Under the pieces are notes generated by a model. That model made no database searches, was not told where the DNA came from, and was given only the letters and a program-made list of their open reading frames with translations. A DNA stretch of 64,000 bases, from the NCBI RefSeq assembly GCF_030247185.1, contig NC_080570.1:149020641-149084640 (forward strand), read 5' to 3'. A program made the translations under genes and the position numbers. This DNA is from Malaya genurostris. Its lineage: Eukaryota > Arthropoda > Insecta > Diptera > Culicidae. Below, one piece after another: positions 1 to 13,313 of the stretch; within the stretch, counting starts at the first letter, position 1; each line of letters opens with the position of its first letter.

Positions 1-164
1 CAACAGTTTATGTTACTTAGCTCGGTTCGCTGGGAGGAGGTGTGTTGGTAAATCGTAAAAGAATCCGTCATTCAATGGGATGGTTCAAGTTATCAAGTTT
101 TTCCATGGTTTATCTTCGCTGTTTGGGGTTGTGAGTAGCGTAATCTTCTACAAACTAATTTCAT

Positions 165-735
165 ACTGGAAGTACAAATTAATTCGGTCCGTTTTTTAGG
201 GCCAAAAAAATGCATTTATTTAAAGATAAAAATAACTTTAAAATTAATCTTAAAGTATTATCCATCGCTAGTTACTACTTTTTCTCACTTCTCTGTCAAT
301 TTCCGAATTCGAAAAAAATGTCTCATCTTTTGAGGTGACCCAAGTTTCGAAGCAAATTTTCGATTTACAACCAGTAATCAGAGGGAGCAATGTCAGAAGA
401 ATTCGGCGGGTGTGGCAAAATGTCCCACTTGAGCTATTCCGAATAATTTTTCACGACTTTTGCGACATGAGGCCGATCGTTGTCCCGCAGGAGAATAACT
501 TTATTATATCTTTGCTTGTAATCCGGCCGTTTTTCTCGTAATGCACGGCACAAACGCATCAGTTACTGCTTGTTGAGTCACTTCCAGTGATTCTGCAAAA
601 TCTTCTTGCGTTTGATCGCAGATCTTCATCGACAAATGCCTCCAACTGTTTGTCTTCGAATTTTTCCGATTGTTCAGAGCGAGGCCTGTCTTCAGAGCTG
701 AAATTTCCATTCTTGAAACGTCGAAACCATTCCCT
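165..735 (-). pseudogene. mariner transposase remnant, internally deleted
   Basis: Relic of a mariner transposase (cut-and-paste DNA transposase, DDD catalytic core, nuclear). On the minus strand, 735-541 encodes the helix-turn-helix part with the motifs WFRRFKNGNF and LEVTQQAV. 540-240 encodes the C-terminal part with ILLRDNDRPHVAKVVKNY and PHPPNSSDIAPSDYWL, then a final stretch resembling KVVTSDG. Between them about 80 codons, including the first catalytic Asp region, are missing. There are several stops and frame changes. AT-rich sequence down to about 165 resembles a mariner 3' UTR and end. The 5' end is cut off where the 8-bp satellite begins. The motifs differ from the mariner relics elsewhere in this window, so it is a separate subfamily. 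Identity is firm; the exact ends are not. Confidence 0.82.
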
Positions 736-1260
736 GTAAAACTTTTAAACATTGCAACTTTGAGATATTGAAACTTTAAACTACTGACACTTTTAAGCTT
801 GAAACTTTGCAATTTTGAAACCATAAAATTTTGGAAATTTCAAAAATTTTAGCACTTTGGGGCTTTGGAACTTGTTACTTGGAAAATTCGAAAATGGAGG
901 AGCTTGTCAACATTTAAACATTGCAACTATGAAATTTTAAAGTATTGAAAATTTGATGAAACTATGAAAATTTGAAACATTGCCAATTTGGAACTTTGAA
1001 AGATTATAAGCTTGAAACTTTAAAATATTGATAATTTGCCAATCTGATTGATGCTTTGGAGCTTCAGAATTTGGAACTTATTAATTTTCAAACATTGCAA
1101 TTTGAAACTTTGAAGTATTTAATATTTGAAACTTGAAAATTTGGAAACTTTGCAACATTCAAATTGTTTTATTTTTTTACTTTGAGACTTTGAAAATGAA
1201 AATTTGAATCTTGGAATTTTCAACTTTGAAACAATAAAACTTTGAGCCATGGAAAAATTT
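736..1260. repeat. degenerate flank of 8-bp satellite
   Basis: Imperfect short-period repetition of the type TTTGAAACTTTGAAA and ACATTGCAACTTTG, without a clean period. It grades into the cleaner array to the right and reads as a decayed edge of that satellite. Frames open on the minus strand are simple-sequence artefacts rich in Phe, Cys and Ser. Confidence 0.75.
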
Positions 1261-2904
1261 AAACATTGCAACATTAACATATTGAAACATCGAAACATTG
1301 AATCATTGAAGCTTGAAACATGGAAATGATGAAGTATCGGAACATTGAAATATCGCATCCTAAAAAACACTGAAACGTCGAAACATTGAAACATTTAAGT
1401 AATATTGAAACACCGAATCATTAAAAACATAGAAAATTTAAAACGTCGAAACATTTGAACTTCGAAACATTGAATCATTAAAGATCGCAACATTGAAACA
1501 TCGAATCATTAAAAACATTGAAATGTCGAATCATTGAAACATCGAAACTTTGAAACATCGAAACATTGAATCATCGAAACATTGAAACACCGAAATATTA
1601 GATCATAAAAACATTGAACAATTGTAACATTGAAACATCGAAATATTGAATCACTAAAAACATTGAAACATCGAACCATTGAATCGTTAAAACTTTGAAG
1701 GATTGAAACATGGAAATGAAGAATCAACGAACTAAAAACATCGAAATATTGAATCATTAGAAACAGAGAAAAAGCGAATCATTAAAAACATTGAAACGTC
1801 GAATCATTGAATATCGAAACTTTGAAACATCGAAACATTAAATCATCGAAGCATCGAAACATTGAAACATCGAATCATTAAAAACATGGAAACGTCGAAA
1901 CATGGAAACATTGAATCATTAAAAACATTGAAACATAGAATCGCCAAAACATCGAAACATCGAAACATTGAATCGTAGAAACATTGAAATATCGAACCAT
2001 TAAAAACATTGAAGCATTGAATCATTGGAATATGGAAACATGGTATCATTGAAATATCGAACCATTAAAAACGTTGAAACATCGAAATATTGAATCATGA
2101 AACATAAAAACATCAGATCATCAAAAACATTTAAACGTCGAAACATTTAAAACATTGAAACATCGAATTGTTAAAAACGTTGAAACATCGAAAAATTTAA
2201 TCATTGAAACATTTAAATATTGAAACATGGAAATGACGAATCAACGAATCAAAAACATTGAAACATCGACACATCGAAATATTGAATCTTCAAAAATATT
2301 GAGACATCGAAAACATCGAAACATCGTCGAATCATTGAAGCATCAAAATTTCAAACATCGAAACGTTGAAACATCGAAACATTGAAGCAACGAAACATTG
2401 AATCATTGTAACATTGAAACATCGAAACATCGAATCATTAAAAACATTGAAACATCAAATTATTAAAAACGTTGAAACATAGAAACATTGAACCATTAAA
2501 ATATTGAAATATTGAAACATGGAAATGACGAATCAACGAATCAAAAACATTGAGACATCGACACATCGAAATATTGAATCGTTAAAAATATTAAGACTTC
2601 GAATCGATTAAAACATTGAAACATCGAACATCGAATCCTTGAAACATATTAAAATTGAAACATCGAAACGTCGAATCATCAAACACATCGAAACATTGAA
2701 TCATCGAAACATCGAATCATTACAAACATTGAACCATTCAATCATCGAAACATTGAAATATTAAATCGTTGAAACATTGAAACATCGAAACGTCGAATCA
2801 TAAAAAGTATTGAAACATTGAATCGTTGAAAAATTGAAACATTGCAACATTGAATCTTTGTAACCTTGTAATGCAACTTTGAAATTTTGAAACATTCGAA
2901 CTAT
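1261..2904. repeat. 8-bp satellite, GAAACATY unit
   Basis: Dense array of 8-bp units GAAACATC and GAAACATT, with frequent variants GAATCATT, GAAACGTC and a 9-bp AAAAACATT. Variants recur in loose higher-order phrases such as one GAATCATT plus one AAAAACATT every few units. No coding potential beyond repeat-derived open frames. Confidence 0.9.
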
Positions 2905-4270
2905 TAATTTTTTTAAATTTTTAACTTTCTAAATTTGTTGAATTTCCAACCTTCCAAACTTTCTGAGTTTTATAGTTTGAAACATTGAAAATTCGAAACT
3001 ATTCAGCAGCTTCATAACTTTATACTTTGAAACTTCGAAACTTTCCAACTTCTAGACATTGCAACTTTGAGACTTTGAAGTATTGAAAATTTGAAATTTT
3101 TGGCTTTGTGAAGTTTTGAAACTTTGGAATTTTGAATATTTGAAAGTTTAAATGCTTGAAACTTTAAAAAAATGAACCTTTGATACTTTGGAGCTTTGGA
3201 ACTTGATCCGTTTGAAACTTCGAAAACAGTGAAATTGTTAAATTTTTTATTTTAAAACGTTTGACTTTGAAATTTTATTTGAGCTTTAGACAGAATTTGA
3301 GCTTTGGACAGAAAAAAAACAGGTTTCCGAGTAGCACAAGATCTTTGATTGAAACATCGAAACGTCGAATCATCAAAAACATTCAAACATTGAACCCTTG
3401 ACTTATCGAAACAGTGAAATATTCAATCGTTGGAACACTGAATCATCGAAGTAATGAGACATGGAGACATTAAAAACATTTAAACATTAAAACATTGATT
3501 CGTTGAAACATTGAAACATCGAAACATTGCAGCATTGAATCTTTGTAACCTTGTAATGCAACTGAAATTTTGAAACATTCGAACTATTAATTTTTTTAAA
3601 TTTTTAACTTTCTAAATTTGTTGAATTTCCAACCTTCCAAACTTTCTGAGTTTTATAGTTTGAAACATTGAAAATTCGAAACTATTCAGCAGCTTCATAA
3701 CTTTATACTTTGAAACTTCGAAACTTTCCAACTTCTAGACATTGCAACTTTGAGACTTTGAAGTATTGAAAATTTGAAATTTTTGGCTTTGTGAAGTTTT
3801 GAAACTTTGGAATTTTGAATATTTGAAAGTTTAAATGCTTGAAACTTTAAAAAAATGAACCTTTGATACTTTGGAGCTTTGGAACTTGATCCGTTTGAAA
3901 CTTCGAAAACAGTGAAATTGTTAAATTTTTTATTTTAAAACGTTTGACTTTGAAATTTTATTTGAGCTTTAGACAGAATTTGAGCTTTGGACAGAAAAAA
4001 AACAGGTTTCCGAGTAGCACAAGATCTTTGATTGAAACATCGAAACGTCGAATCATCAAAAACATTCAAACATTGAACCCTTGACTTATCGAAACAGTGA
4101 AATATTCAATCGTTGGAACACTGAATCATCGAAGTAATGAGACATGGAGACATTAAAAACATTTAAACATTAAAACATTGATTCGTTGAAACATTGAAAC
4201 ATCGAAACATTGCAGCATTGAATCTTTGTAACCTTGTAATGCAACTGAAATTTTGAAACATTCGAACTAT
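2905..4270. repeat. 683-bp tandem duplication (two copies)
   Basis: Two adjacent units, 2905-3587 and 3588-4270, that look identical by eye. Each contains 8-bp satellite sequence plus non-satellite AT-rich sequence with the marker CAGGTTTCCGAGTAGCAC. The phrase GTAACCTTGTAATGCAACT occurs at about 2860, 3545 and 4228. The earliest of these has 2 extra bases and a substitution just upstream, so the duplicated unit begins after it. Confidence 0.92.
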
Positions 4271-4740
4271 CCAATCTACTAAATTTCCTTCTTCGTAAAT
4301 TTCTGACTCTTACTTTCTAGTTTTCTAGGTTTCTAACTTTCAAACTTTAAATTTGTTAAACTTTCAACCTTTCAAACTTCCTAACTTTCGAATATTTCAA
4401 ACTCTGTAAGTTTAAAAACTTTTCAACTTTTAAACGTTGCATTTTGAAACCTTAATTAAAGTATTTAAAAAATTGAAACTTTGATATTTTGAAGCTTCGA
4501 AACTATTCAACCTTCAAACATTGCAACTTTGAGACTTTGCATATTTGAAACTTTTAACTTTGTGAAGCTTTGAAACTTTGGAATTTTGATTATTTGAATC
4601 TTTGAAAGATTAAAAGCTTGAAATTTAAAACATAAATTAGAATTTTAATAGCATTTGAACTCGATACGTAGAAACTTCGAAAACAGTGAAAACGTTAAAC
4701 TTTTTATTCGAAACGTTTTACTTTAAAATTTTGAATATTT
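4271..4740. repeat. degenerate right flank of 8-bp satellite
   Basis: Decayed TTTGAAACTTTC-type repetition in both senses (CTTTC and GAAAG phrases mixed), mirroring the left flank. Confidence 0.7.
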
Positions 4741-5129
4741 GAGCAGTGGGTGAAAGAACAGGTTTCCGAGTTACACAAGATCTTCGATTCCCCATACATA
4801 GAAACCATAGGTACCTTAAAAAACGTACTCTCACATATAGTAAAGCTGTATAGTTTTGATCTGATCTGTCGACCTGTATAGTATAGTGTCACTACAATGG
4901 AGATATTCGTAAAATATATCAATTCACCTAACTCAACCAGATTGAGAAATATTGGGCAATAGTCTAATAGAAATTGCAGAAAAGCGGTGGAAAGGTGATT
5001 CGAGATGCGATTGATACGAAACAAAATGCCCAACAGAGCGGTGAAATTATGATGAGTGATATTTGAAGAAAAATTCGAGATTCCGTTAATTCCTTGAACT
5101 GATGGTGGCGTCACTTCACATCACATTAT
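4741..5129. other. no gene; one motif shared with the 683-bp unit
   Basis: No coding feature. About 4750-4790 carries GAACAGGTTTCCGAGT followed by ACACAAGATCTTCGATT, a diverged version of the marker inside each 683-bp unit. That marker may therefore be an older non-satellite segment captured by the duplication. Confidence 0.5.
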
Positions 5130-5149
5130 TTACGGTACTTCCGGAAGCA

Positions 5150-5250
5150 GAAATTTTACGTCTGTTTAGTGGTTTATACCGAACTGCCAGGGTGGCATCC
5201 CAGTACAACAGAAACTGTTATACTCTGACGAATCTAAGACGAAACGAAAA
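5150..5250 (+). repeat. dispersed hairpin repeat, copy 1
   Basis: Copy of a dispersed module: ACGTCTG, then a long inverted repeat (about GTTTATGTTGAACTG, loop with GGTGGCATAA, then CAGTTCAACATAAACTG), then ATGCACTGATGAGTC and GAAGACGAAACG. Here the arms are GTTTATACCGAACTG and CAGTACAACAGAAACTG, followed by TAAGACGAAACG. A short TTCCGG segment lies just upstream. Confidence 0.75.
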
Positions 5251-6680
5251 GCTAACAAGAATTGAAGTTTCTGAATTACAATCCCACCGAGTACATTAAC
5301 TGGCAGTGACAAATTGCTTGAGCTTTCCTTTTGTGAGGCCACATCAGCTGTAAAATTAAATTCCTGATTCTTCACAATTAAAGCAAACGCCTCTTCCAGT
5401 CAGCCAGCGCGAGCGGGGTAGGTACTATCGAACCTCCCCACCCCAGGAACTATCAGCAAACACACATATCACAGGAATGCAAAATTGACATCATAAATCA
5501 AAACCGCATAATAATCCCGCAGCGCCACCATCAATTCGTTGTCGTCGTTGTCGTCGTCGTCGGTGGCGTCATCGTCACTGTCGTTTGGCGGCGCACATCA
5601 AAAGCCCTTCGGGAACGGGAAACCTATTTCTGATCAAATGATTCCCATTCGTCCATCAAACATGGGTTTGAGTGGATAAGTGTGTGTGTGAATACCCGTG
5701 CGTAAAAGATACCCCGTAACCGAGCCCTTTCAACCGAAAGGACAATATGTTCACATTGCTTATGCTGTTCATTTCACCACCCCCGCACACATTCAGGCAC
5801 CGTACGTCGTGTTTTACGGTAGCACCAAGTTCGCCAGTAAAACCTCCTGGCCACAAATCGCTTTCCTCCTTCCGCCCACCGCGCACCGAATCGCGATCAT
5901 CGGTGGTGGTTTTGATGGATGATTGGCTTCGGAGTGCCGGAGTGGTGCGGTTTTGGTGTTTGACGGTGATGATAAATATTTGCGGGTTAATTTGAATATA
6001 TATCGTAGGTACTTTCGCTACTTCCAGATTCGTTTGCGTGCCACAGGACTAATAAAGTTATGTGATATCTGTTTTACATTATTCTATGGCAGCCTCACGG
6101 AGGATGCCGTGAAAACTTTGAGCCTAACTCTAACAATTTTGCATTTCGATCCGACCTCCAATTCCGTGATTGTGAATTTTAAACTGTCACTTGAAACGAC
6201 GGTACAAAAACCTAAAAACTCTTCTACATTGGACTCGAAACTGGTGGTTAAATGAACATAATTTCATTAAGCCAATTCCCAGTTTCCGGTTATTGTTCGA
6301 CTATGACGTAATATTTAGGAAACATGACGGACAAACACAATTTGATTGTTTCCCAAAAATATCCAGGAAAATACGTATATTCACTGAAATTAATAATTCA
6401 TAGTCTAAATTTTTTTGACCTGTAGATTGCCATTTTTCCTAACCATAATTAGTGAGGGACGAAATTTTCATGTAGTGCAAATTTTTCAAACATGTGGAAG
6501 GAAAGGTAAAGGTTTTATAATCGTTCTTTAATTTATTATTTCCTACACTTATCAGACTGTAATTTCGGAACAGGAAATCGTATGTGAATAAAATTTAATA
6601 GCATTCTCTGAAAATTCAGGACTTTTAATTGGAAACTAAGATCATGGGAATATGTCTAGCAGTCGGGTGCGCTTTTTAAT
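5251..6680. other. unique sequence, no gene recognised
   Basis: No homology recognised. 5535-5570 is a GTC/GTT trinucleotide run. 5590-5960 is relatively GC-rich with several overlapping short open frames in three phases, none with a recognisable motif or codon pattern. 6000-6680 is AT-rich. It could be regulatory or intronic, but nothing in it proves that. Confidence 0.4.
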
Positions 6681-7060
6681 TTTTTTTGCACAATTTACCC
6701 CGTTACTCCGGAATCGGCAGCCGAATCCTAGTTAAATTCAATAGCAGTCTATGAGACTGGAGGGCTTATCATTTGACTAAAACTGGATTATGCTTTCTTG
6801 GAGGAAATCGAGTACACGTTTTTTTTATTATTTTTTCCTAATATTTCACCCCGTCACTCCGGAACCAGATGTTCACTCCAGATAGAATTCAATAGCAGGT
6901 TTTGGAATCACTAATCTTTTTATTTGGATCTTGGTTTGTGAAAACCGGTCCAGTAATATCCGAGAGAATCGAGTGTATATTTTTTCTTACATACACAAAC
7001 CGGAAGTTTTAACATTTAGCTGAAATTCGGTGAGACACTTGTCATCTTATCGATTTTGTA
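6681..7060 (+). repeat. degenerate ~170-bp monomers
   Basis: Two to three diverged units of the dispersed monomer. Each starts near CCCCGTYACTCCGGAA, continues with AATTCAATAGCAG and TTTGGATC, then TTGTGAAAACCGGT and GAGAATCGAGTG. An isolated ACCGGAAGTTTTAAC follows at about 7000. Confidence 0.65.
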
Positions 7061-7199
7061 TATCACCGGACGTCGTCATTTTTCGTGCAACTGAAAAATA
7101 AATACGAATTGGATGAAAGAAAAAGAAATTTGAAACACATGAAACGCTAAGTGAAATCAAAATGTTCTTTATATATACTTTTGAAAATTTGTTTATTTC

Positions 7200-10100
7200 C
7201 AGGTAGGAGTACTAGAAACAAATGTTTTTATCTGTGATATTTCTTCTCGGGATTTGCTTGTTTTATTTTAAATTGAAGCGAGCATTAATAAAATTCACTC
7301 TTTCTTCAAACTTGGCTTTTGTGATAAGCATTTCATGCAATAATAAAGCAACATCCTTTCTATGCTCGATTACCACAATGAGCACTCTTTGGAACACGGC
7401 CAGACGAATGAGGAATCGTAACGTGGGCAATGAGAGTGAGGAATACTCGAACCGATGGATATTTGACTTTGCTAGGAAAGTTTGCCCAGATTCTGTTCCT
7501 ACGCAGAGCATTATTCCGGAATCTCCTCCAAATAATGGTTTTCTTAATAGCCCCTTTTCAATGACGGAATTTTCTATAGCACTCTTGTCTTGTAACAATA
7601 ACGCTCCTGAGTTAGACAGAATTGAATTCAACTTGGTGAAGAATCTACCCGACCTAGCAAAAAGACGTTTTTTGGAATTGTTTAACAAGTTTCTTGAGCA
7701 AAATATTGTTCCACCTGACTGGAGGCAAGTGAAAGTTATCGCCATTCAAAAGCCGGGTAAACCAGCTTCCAATCACAACTCAATGAAACACAATGTTGTC
7801 CTGCATCAGAAAATAGTTCGAAAAAATTATTCTACGACGTCTCGACACTTGGGTCGAGGCTTGTTGTCAGATACTCAGTTTGGTTTCCCGTAGAAATAAA
7901 GGGACGAATGATTACCTTGCATTGCTTACGTCTGACATACAAATTGCTTTCGCTCAAAAACAACAAATGGCATCTGTATTTTTGGACATAAAAGGAGCAT
8001 TTGATTCAGTTTCAATTGATTTTTTTTTTCAGATAAGCTCCACCAACATGGACTTCCAGCGGTTATAAATAATTATTTGCACAACATTTTGTCACAGAAA
8101 CGCATGCACTTTTCAAAGGGCGACTTGGCTACATTCAGAATTAACTACATGGGTCTCCCGCAAGGCTCATGCCTCAGTCCGCTTCTCTATAATTTTTACG
8201 TGAACGACATTGATAGCTGTCTAGTAATCCCCTGCACACTAAGCCAATTGGCAGATGATGGCGTGGTTTCAGTTACTGGACCCAAAGCAAGATACCTTAG
8301 ATAACTTGGGCTGTTCATCTGGGTATCAAATTCTCTGGGGAGAAAACAGAGATTGTTATCTTTTCAAGAAAGTTTGATCCCGCGCAGCTTCAGCTCCATA
8401 TGATGGGAACTTTTAAATACCTCGGGGTGTGGTTCGATTCCAAATGCACGTGGGGAGGACACATTAGGTATCTGATAACGAAATGCCAACAAAGAGTAAA
8501 TTTTTTTCGAACAATAACAGGATATTGGTGGGGTGCTCATCCGGAAGATCTAATAAAATTGTATCAGACAACGATACTTTCAGTGATGGAATATGGATGC
8601 GTTTGCTTTCGTTCCGCTTCAAACTCTCATATTATCAAACTTGAGCGAATCCAGTATCGATGTTTGCGAATTACCTTAGGCTGCATGCATTCGACACATA
8701 CAATGAGTCTTGAAGTTCTGGCGGGAGTTCTTCCATTGAGAGATCGCTTTTGGGAGCTTTCATCGTGACTGCTAATAAAATGTGAGGTACTGAATCCGCT
8801 GGTTATTAGTAACTTCGAAAAATTAGTCGAACTTCAATTTCAAACAAGATTTATGACAGTATATTATAACCATATGTCACAGGAAATCAACCCTTCAAGA
8901 TATATTCCTATCCGTGACAGCCTCCTAAATGTCCCTAACTGAACTTTATTTTTCGACACATCCATGCAGCGCGAAGTGCGTGGAATCCCGGAACACCTAC
9001 GCTCGATGGAAATTCCAAAAATATTTTCAAGTAAGTTCAGGCATATTGAGTCTGCGAAAATGTTTTTCACGGACGGATCACGAATTGAAGAGGCTACTGG
9101 GTTTGGTATATTCAACAATAATGTTTCGGTCTCATTTAGGCTTCAAGAACCTGCATCTGTTTATATAGCAGAGTTAGCAGCAGTTCATTATAGCTTGAGT
9201 GTAATTGTTACATTATCTCCAAACCATTATTTTCTTTTTACAGATAGTCTGAGTGCAATTGAAGCCATTCGCTCAAACATGACTGGCAAGAATGAACCGT
9301 TTTTCTTGGGCAAAACAAAACAGTACCTGAACGACATATTGAACAATAATTATCTAATCACTATAGTCTGGGTCCCGGCTCATTGCACCATTCCTGGCAA
9401 TGAAAGAGCCGATATTTTAGCCAAGTTGTGGTGCTATTGAGGGTGATATTTATGAACGACCGATTGCTTTCAACGAATTCTATAGCGCATCTCGCCAAAG
9501 AACGCTTGCCAGCTGGCAAGCTTCTTGGGATAAAGATGATCTGGGTCGGTGGATACACTCAATTATTCCGAAAATATCGACAAAGGCATGGTTCAGAGGA
9601 CTGGATTTGAGTAGGGATTTCATTCGTATGATGTCCAGACTCGTCCAATCACTACACGTTAGACGCACATCTCCTTCGAATTGGGCTCTCCGAGACTAAT
9701 CATTGTGCTTCTGGCGAAGGTTATCGGGATACTGATCATGTCGTTTGGACATGCGTGGAGTATCGTGATGTCAGATCTCAACTAATAAATTCCTTGCGTA
9801 CCCAAGGTAGACTATCCAATGTCCCAGTTCGAGACATTCTTGCTTGTCGTGACCTTCCATACATGAAACTTCTTTATCATTTCATAAAGACAATTGGAGT
9901 TTAAATTTAATAAATGACCCTTTTAAGACTTAGTTCTGATTCCAGCTGCGTCCATGAGTTCAACCAATTGCTAAATTAGAATAGAAATTATGTAATAATA
10001 CAAACAAGCTCGAAATAGTTTATGAAATTATCACCAAAATGTCTGAAAATAACAGCTCATTTTATAATTTAAAGAGGTTAATCGTTTGGTTCTAATAATA

Positions 10101-10300
10101 ATATAGATTTCATACTTAATGACGAATTATCTAATATGATATTTAAGTAATGAGTTTTAATAATCGTTGTGACTATTTTAGAATTATATTAGGATTATAT
10201 TTTATGTAAAAGTGATGCTACGGCGAAGAAAAACTTATGTAAACTGCCTTAAGAAATAAACGTATTTATGAAAAAAATATGATACAATAATAAAACCAAT
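7200..10300 (+). mobile_element. 5'-truncated non-LTR retrotransposon (I/LOA/R1-like lineage)
   Basis: LINE-type element comprising a decayed ORF2 (7268-9904) and about 400 bp of AT-rich 3' UTR ending near AAATAAACGTATTTATG at about 10254-10270. The apurinic endonuclease domain and ORF1 are absent, as expected for 5' truncation during target-primed reverse transcription. RNase H downstream of RT points to the I, LOA or R1-related lineages rather than Jockey; I cannot name the family with certainty. The left end is approximate and no target-site duplication was identified. Confidence 0.85.
7268..9904 (+). pseudogene. non-LTR retrotransposon ORF2 (RT + RNase H), multiply frameshifted
   Basis: Encoded the reverse transcriptase and RNase H that copy the element's RNA into DNA. 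Visible parts in order: RT fingers (WRQVKVIAIQKPGKP, about 7720-7760); motif A FLDIKGAFDS (about 7979-8010); motif B GLPQGSCLSPLLYN (about 8151-8195); motif C LADDG (about 8248-8262); thumb and connection region (KYLGVWFDSKCTWGGH, 8400-8768, still open); RNase H with FFTDGS (about 9066), AELAA, TDSLSAIEAI and PGNERAD, so the usual D-E-D-D acids are all present; a C-terminal Cys/His stretch HCASGEGY...DHVVWTC (about 9699-9755); stop at 9902. Frame breaks lie near 7888, 8030-8060 (poly-T run), 8300 (with loss of sequence), 8768, 8938 (stop), 9430 and 9660. It cannot make an active protein. Confidence 0.88.
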
Positions 10301-10831
10301 CTTGTACGTTCGGTAGAAACCGACGTAACCAAAACCCTTAGATGGTTAAAAAGGCATTTTGCTTTTTTTTTTTGTATGCGTTAGTAACAATGAATATTTC
10401 CTATTTATAACCGAGATAACCGAAAATACTTCAATTGTCATCTAGCGGGTCTATTCAAATGTTCTTTTATGATATGAACTATCTGTTTAAAGCTTGAAGT
10501 AAAAGAATATTGAAAAAAACCTATTCAAAACGCGGGGAATGTTTATCTCACGAACCGGGGAAAGACCCGGAAAATCGGTAATCGACTTGACACCCTGCAT
10601 TTGTAAGGGAGCACAAAGAATCAACTTTAATTTGGCAAGATTTAGCATCGTGCTACTACGTTAGAAAGGGTGTAGCAAATTGTCCGGTAGAACTAAAAAA
10701 GAATGCCCTTCGGCACAGTAGAGCTAAGGCAATGTGTCTTTTAAATATATTAACGAAAGAAAAATTGAATACGATTTGGATTACAACAAAATAAACAACA
10801 ATGAGAAAATCGGTTCTGCATAGAAAATTTC
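10301..10831. other. no feature recognised
   Basis: AT-rich sequence with short homopolymers. No coding or repeat signature was recognised. Confidence 0.4.
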
Positions 10832-10925
10832 TTTCGTTTCGTCTTCGAATCATCAGTGCTTAACAATTCATGTTGTACTGTTATGCCACCTAGCAGTTCA
10901 ACAGACAACGTGCATCGTACGTACA
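10832..10925 (-). repeat. dispersed hairpin repeat, copy 2
   Basis: Minus-strand copy. On the plus strand it reads CGTTTCGTCTTCGAATCATC, then TTCATGTTGTACTGTTATGCC, then AGCAGTTCAACAGACAACG. Same order of parts as the other copies. Confidence 0.72.
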
Positions 10926-13313
10926 TAATTTTATGGGAAGAGTAAACAGTAAAGTGAGCAGGGCTTTCGGAATGGGAGACGAAGTTAGATGAAACAATTT
11001 TTGTTTTTATTTTATTACTCATTAGTAGGTTTTTCATTTCCTGAAATTTTTCAGACAATCCGATAATCAATTCAATTTTGGTAAGTTAATATGTCAATGT
11101 CATGTCAGCAAATGAAATCCTGCTGCAACACATTAAATGGGAAATAGAATCAATTTATCTAGACATCAAATCACCGTGAAGAAATCCTAGATGACTTCAC
11201 ACTTTAAAAAAAAAGTTACTAAATCCCACATTCATACCTACCACTGACAAGTCGCTCACTCGGGTCCGGGTCACATTGTTGGATAACACCCTCTTGAGAA
11301 ACAGAAAGAGAGAGAGAGAGAGAGAGTGAGAGAGATTCACGTTGCCCGACATGAACTACGGGGGAAGGACGATGACGAAGCATTCTTTGTGTTCCCGTTC
11401 CCGGGAATCACTTGAATCACTCTACAATGGCCTCAGACCAGACTCTGGCTTCGTTTATGTGATTGAAGTGGCTGTAAAACTGCTTGTAATAAAATTCTCC
11501 AAATTCCATAAGTCCATATAATTTTCTGGTTAGTCAACAGAGTACAAATCGTCAGCCGGGCCATCGTCTTCTCAACTCTCTGGAAGGAAGTACGTCCGCA
11601 AAAAAGGGACCCTTCCGTTCGGTTGGTCGGTCGGTCGGTCGGGTTTCATCCCCGACATGGGAGAATTCACCGGCTTCCAGCTGAACCGTGGCATATGTGT
11701 GTGCCGACGGTCACAGTCTCCGTGTGTGATGCTGAGGTTTCCCTTTTCTTGATAAGATTGCAGGTTTCAAAACAGATGCTCCTTTCAAGAGAAAGAACCC
11801 TTGTGTAAGCAGCAACTTAAACGCTATCATCCTATTCATAAAGTTAACATTATAAAGGCTTAATAGAAAAACCATTTCTAAGTCACCGCGTTCCGGTCGT
11901 CGTCGTCGCGACCGGAGTTTCCGGAAGGACCTCCCCGTTCCCCCGTGCCGTGTCCAAAAGTGGTGACATAAATCGTTACGCACCTTTTTTTCTCGCAGAG
12001 ACCAGACAATCCAAACAAAATCCTGGAGGCCATGTCGTTCCGGGTGGTTCCACTAGTCAAGAGTGAGAGAGAGAGAAACAGAGAGAAAAAAATCATCCTT
12101 CCTTGTATCCTGCGGGCCATAAAAGAGGTTTACCTTAATAATATTATCGTTTCAGATTCCACTTCCACTTTCCTGTGGGGCTTTCTTTCTGTGGTGGATG
12201 GTGGCGGCCGATGGTGATGGTGATCCAAGGATGCCTTGAGACTGGAGATTTTTATTATCTCGGAAGTATCACCCCTCGGAGTCAGTTTTTTTTTTGGTGT
12301 GTGCTCGTCTTGTAGTCGAGAAGAAGGGAATGAAGCTACAAAAATAATAATATCAACACTCACTTGAACTGCGAACACAATCTCATACGTGCAATTACTC
12401 CCGAAGAATGTTCTCCGGGCGGAGTGGGCATAGCATGGATGGCCCCCACCGAAGTGGCTTATTTTCTGTTGGGATTTTTATCGTGAATTGTTGGAATGTG
12501 TTGTAGCACAGACTTTCGAGGTGGATTACATGAATGTTTATGATTGTAATATGTTATTTTATTGTGTTTTAATAGATATCATGACTCTTTGAGCCGGTGG
12601 GATTGTCATTGGAATCCATTTTCTCGTCTGGTTCCTAAAGAGCACTTCTCCTGTAGCGAGCGGACATTCGCCTAAATTGGATTTATTTCTGTTTTTTTGC
12701 TCGGTAGAAATCAACTGAGTAGGCCGCCTTTGGACTGTGACCACATTTGCCACGTGCAACCCATGGCAGTCGTAAATCTCCGGTAGCTTGAGGTGCCTTA
12801 AAAAAATCTAAATCCTTTCCTTTTTTTTGGCTTGAGTACTGACAGTTGCTCCCGTGTTTCGCTAGGCGAATCTAACTGAAGGGTATAGGAATTCAATAAA
12901 TCTTCCGAGAATATAAATCAAACCCCGGAGTAATGGTATTATTCGTTATGATTTATGGCCGATGGTTACACGAGGCAGTGCATTTTTAGCGATTTGCGAA
13001 ATTTGATTTCAGCAGTGAATAAACTTTTTCCGATGATGATAAACCATCCGATGTGAGATTTACCGCCATAGAAAGCAAACTAACTTGAATGCGTAAATAA
13101 AAACGAAACATTTAACGATAGCGAATTGCGAAGTACGGTGGCTAAAAGTGCCTAAGCTTACAAAACAAAATTAGGTACAGTTTTTGAAACTTTTCTGATT
13201 GAATTTGGGAGACATATTTTTTGGTTGTTTTGCTGTTAAACTAAGACTGAATTTGAACATTTAGAAAGTTTTGTTCGCAGATAAATCGTTTTGTCAAAAA
13301 AATTAATTTTCTT
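10926..13313. other. unique sequence with GA-rich simple repeats
   Basis: No gene recognised. GA runs lie at 11303-11335 and 12061-12088. 11600-12450 is more GC-rich, with short open frames in conflicting phases lacking recognisable motifs. 12500-13310 shows nothing distinctive. Confidence 0.4.

Noticed and set aside
7263..7745. 160-codon minus-strand frame
   Set aside because: Antisense shadow of the reverse transcriptase region on the plus strand.
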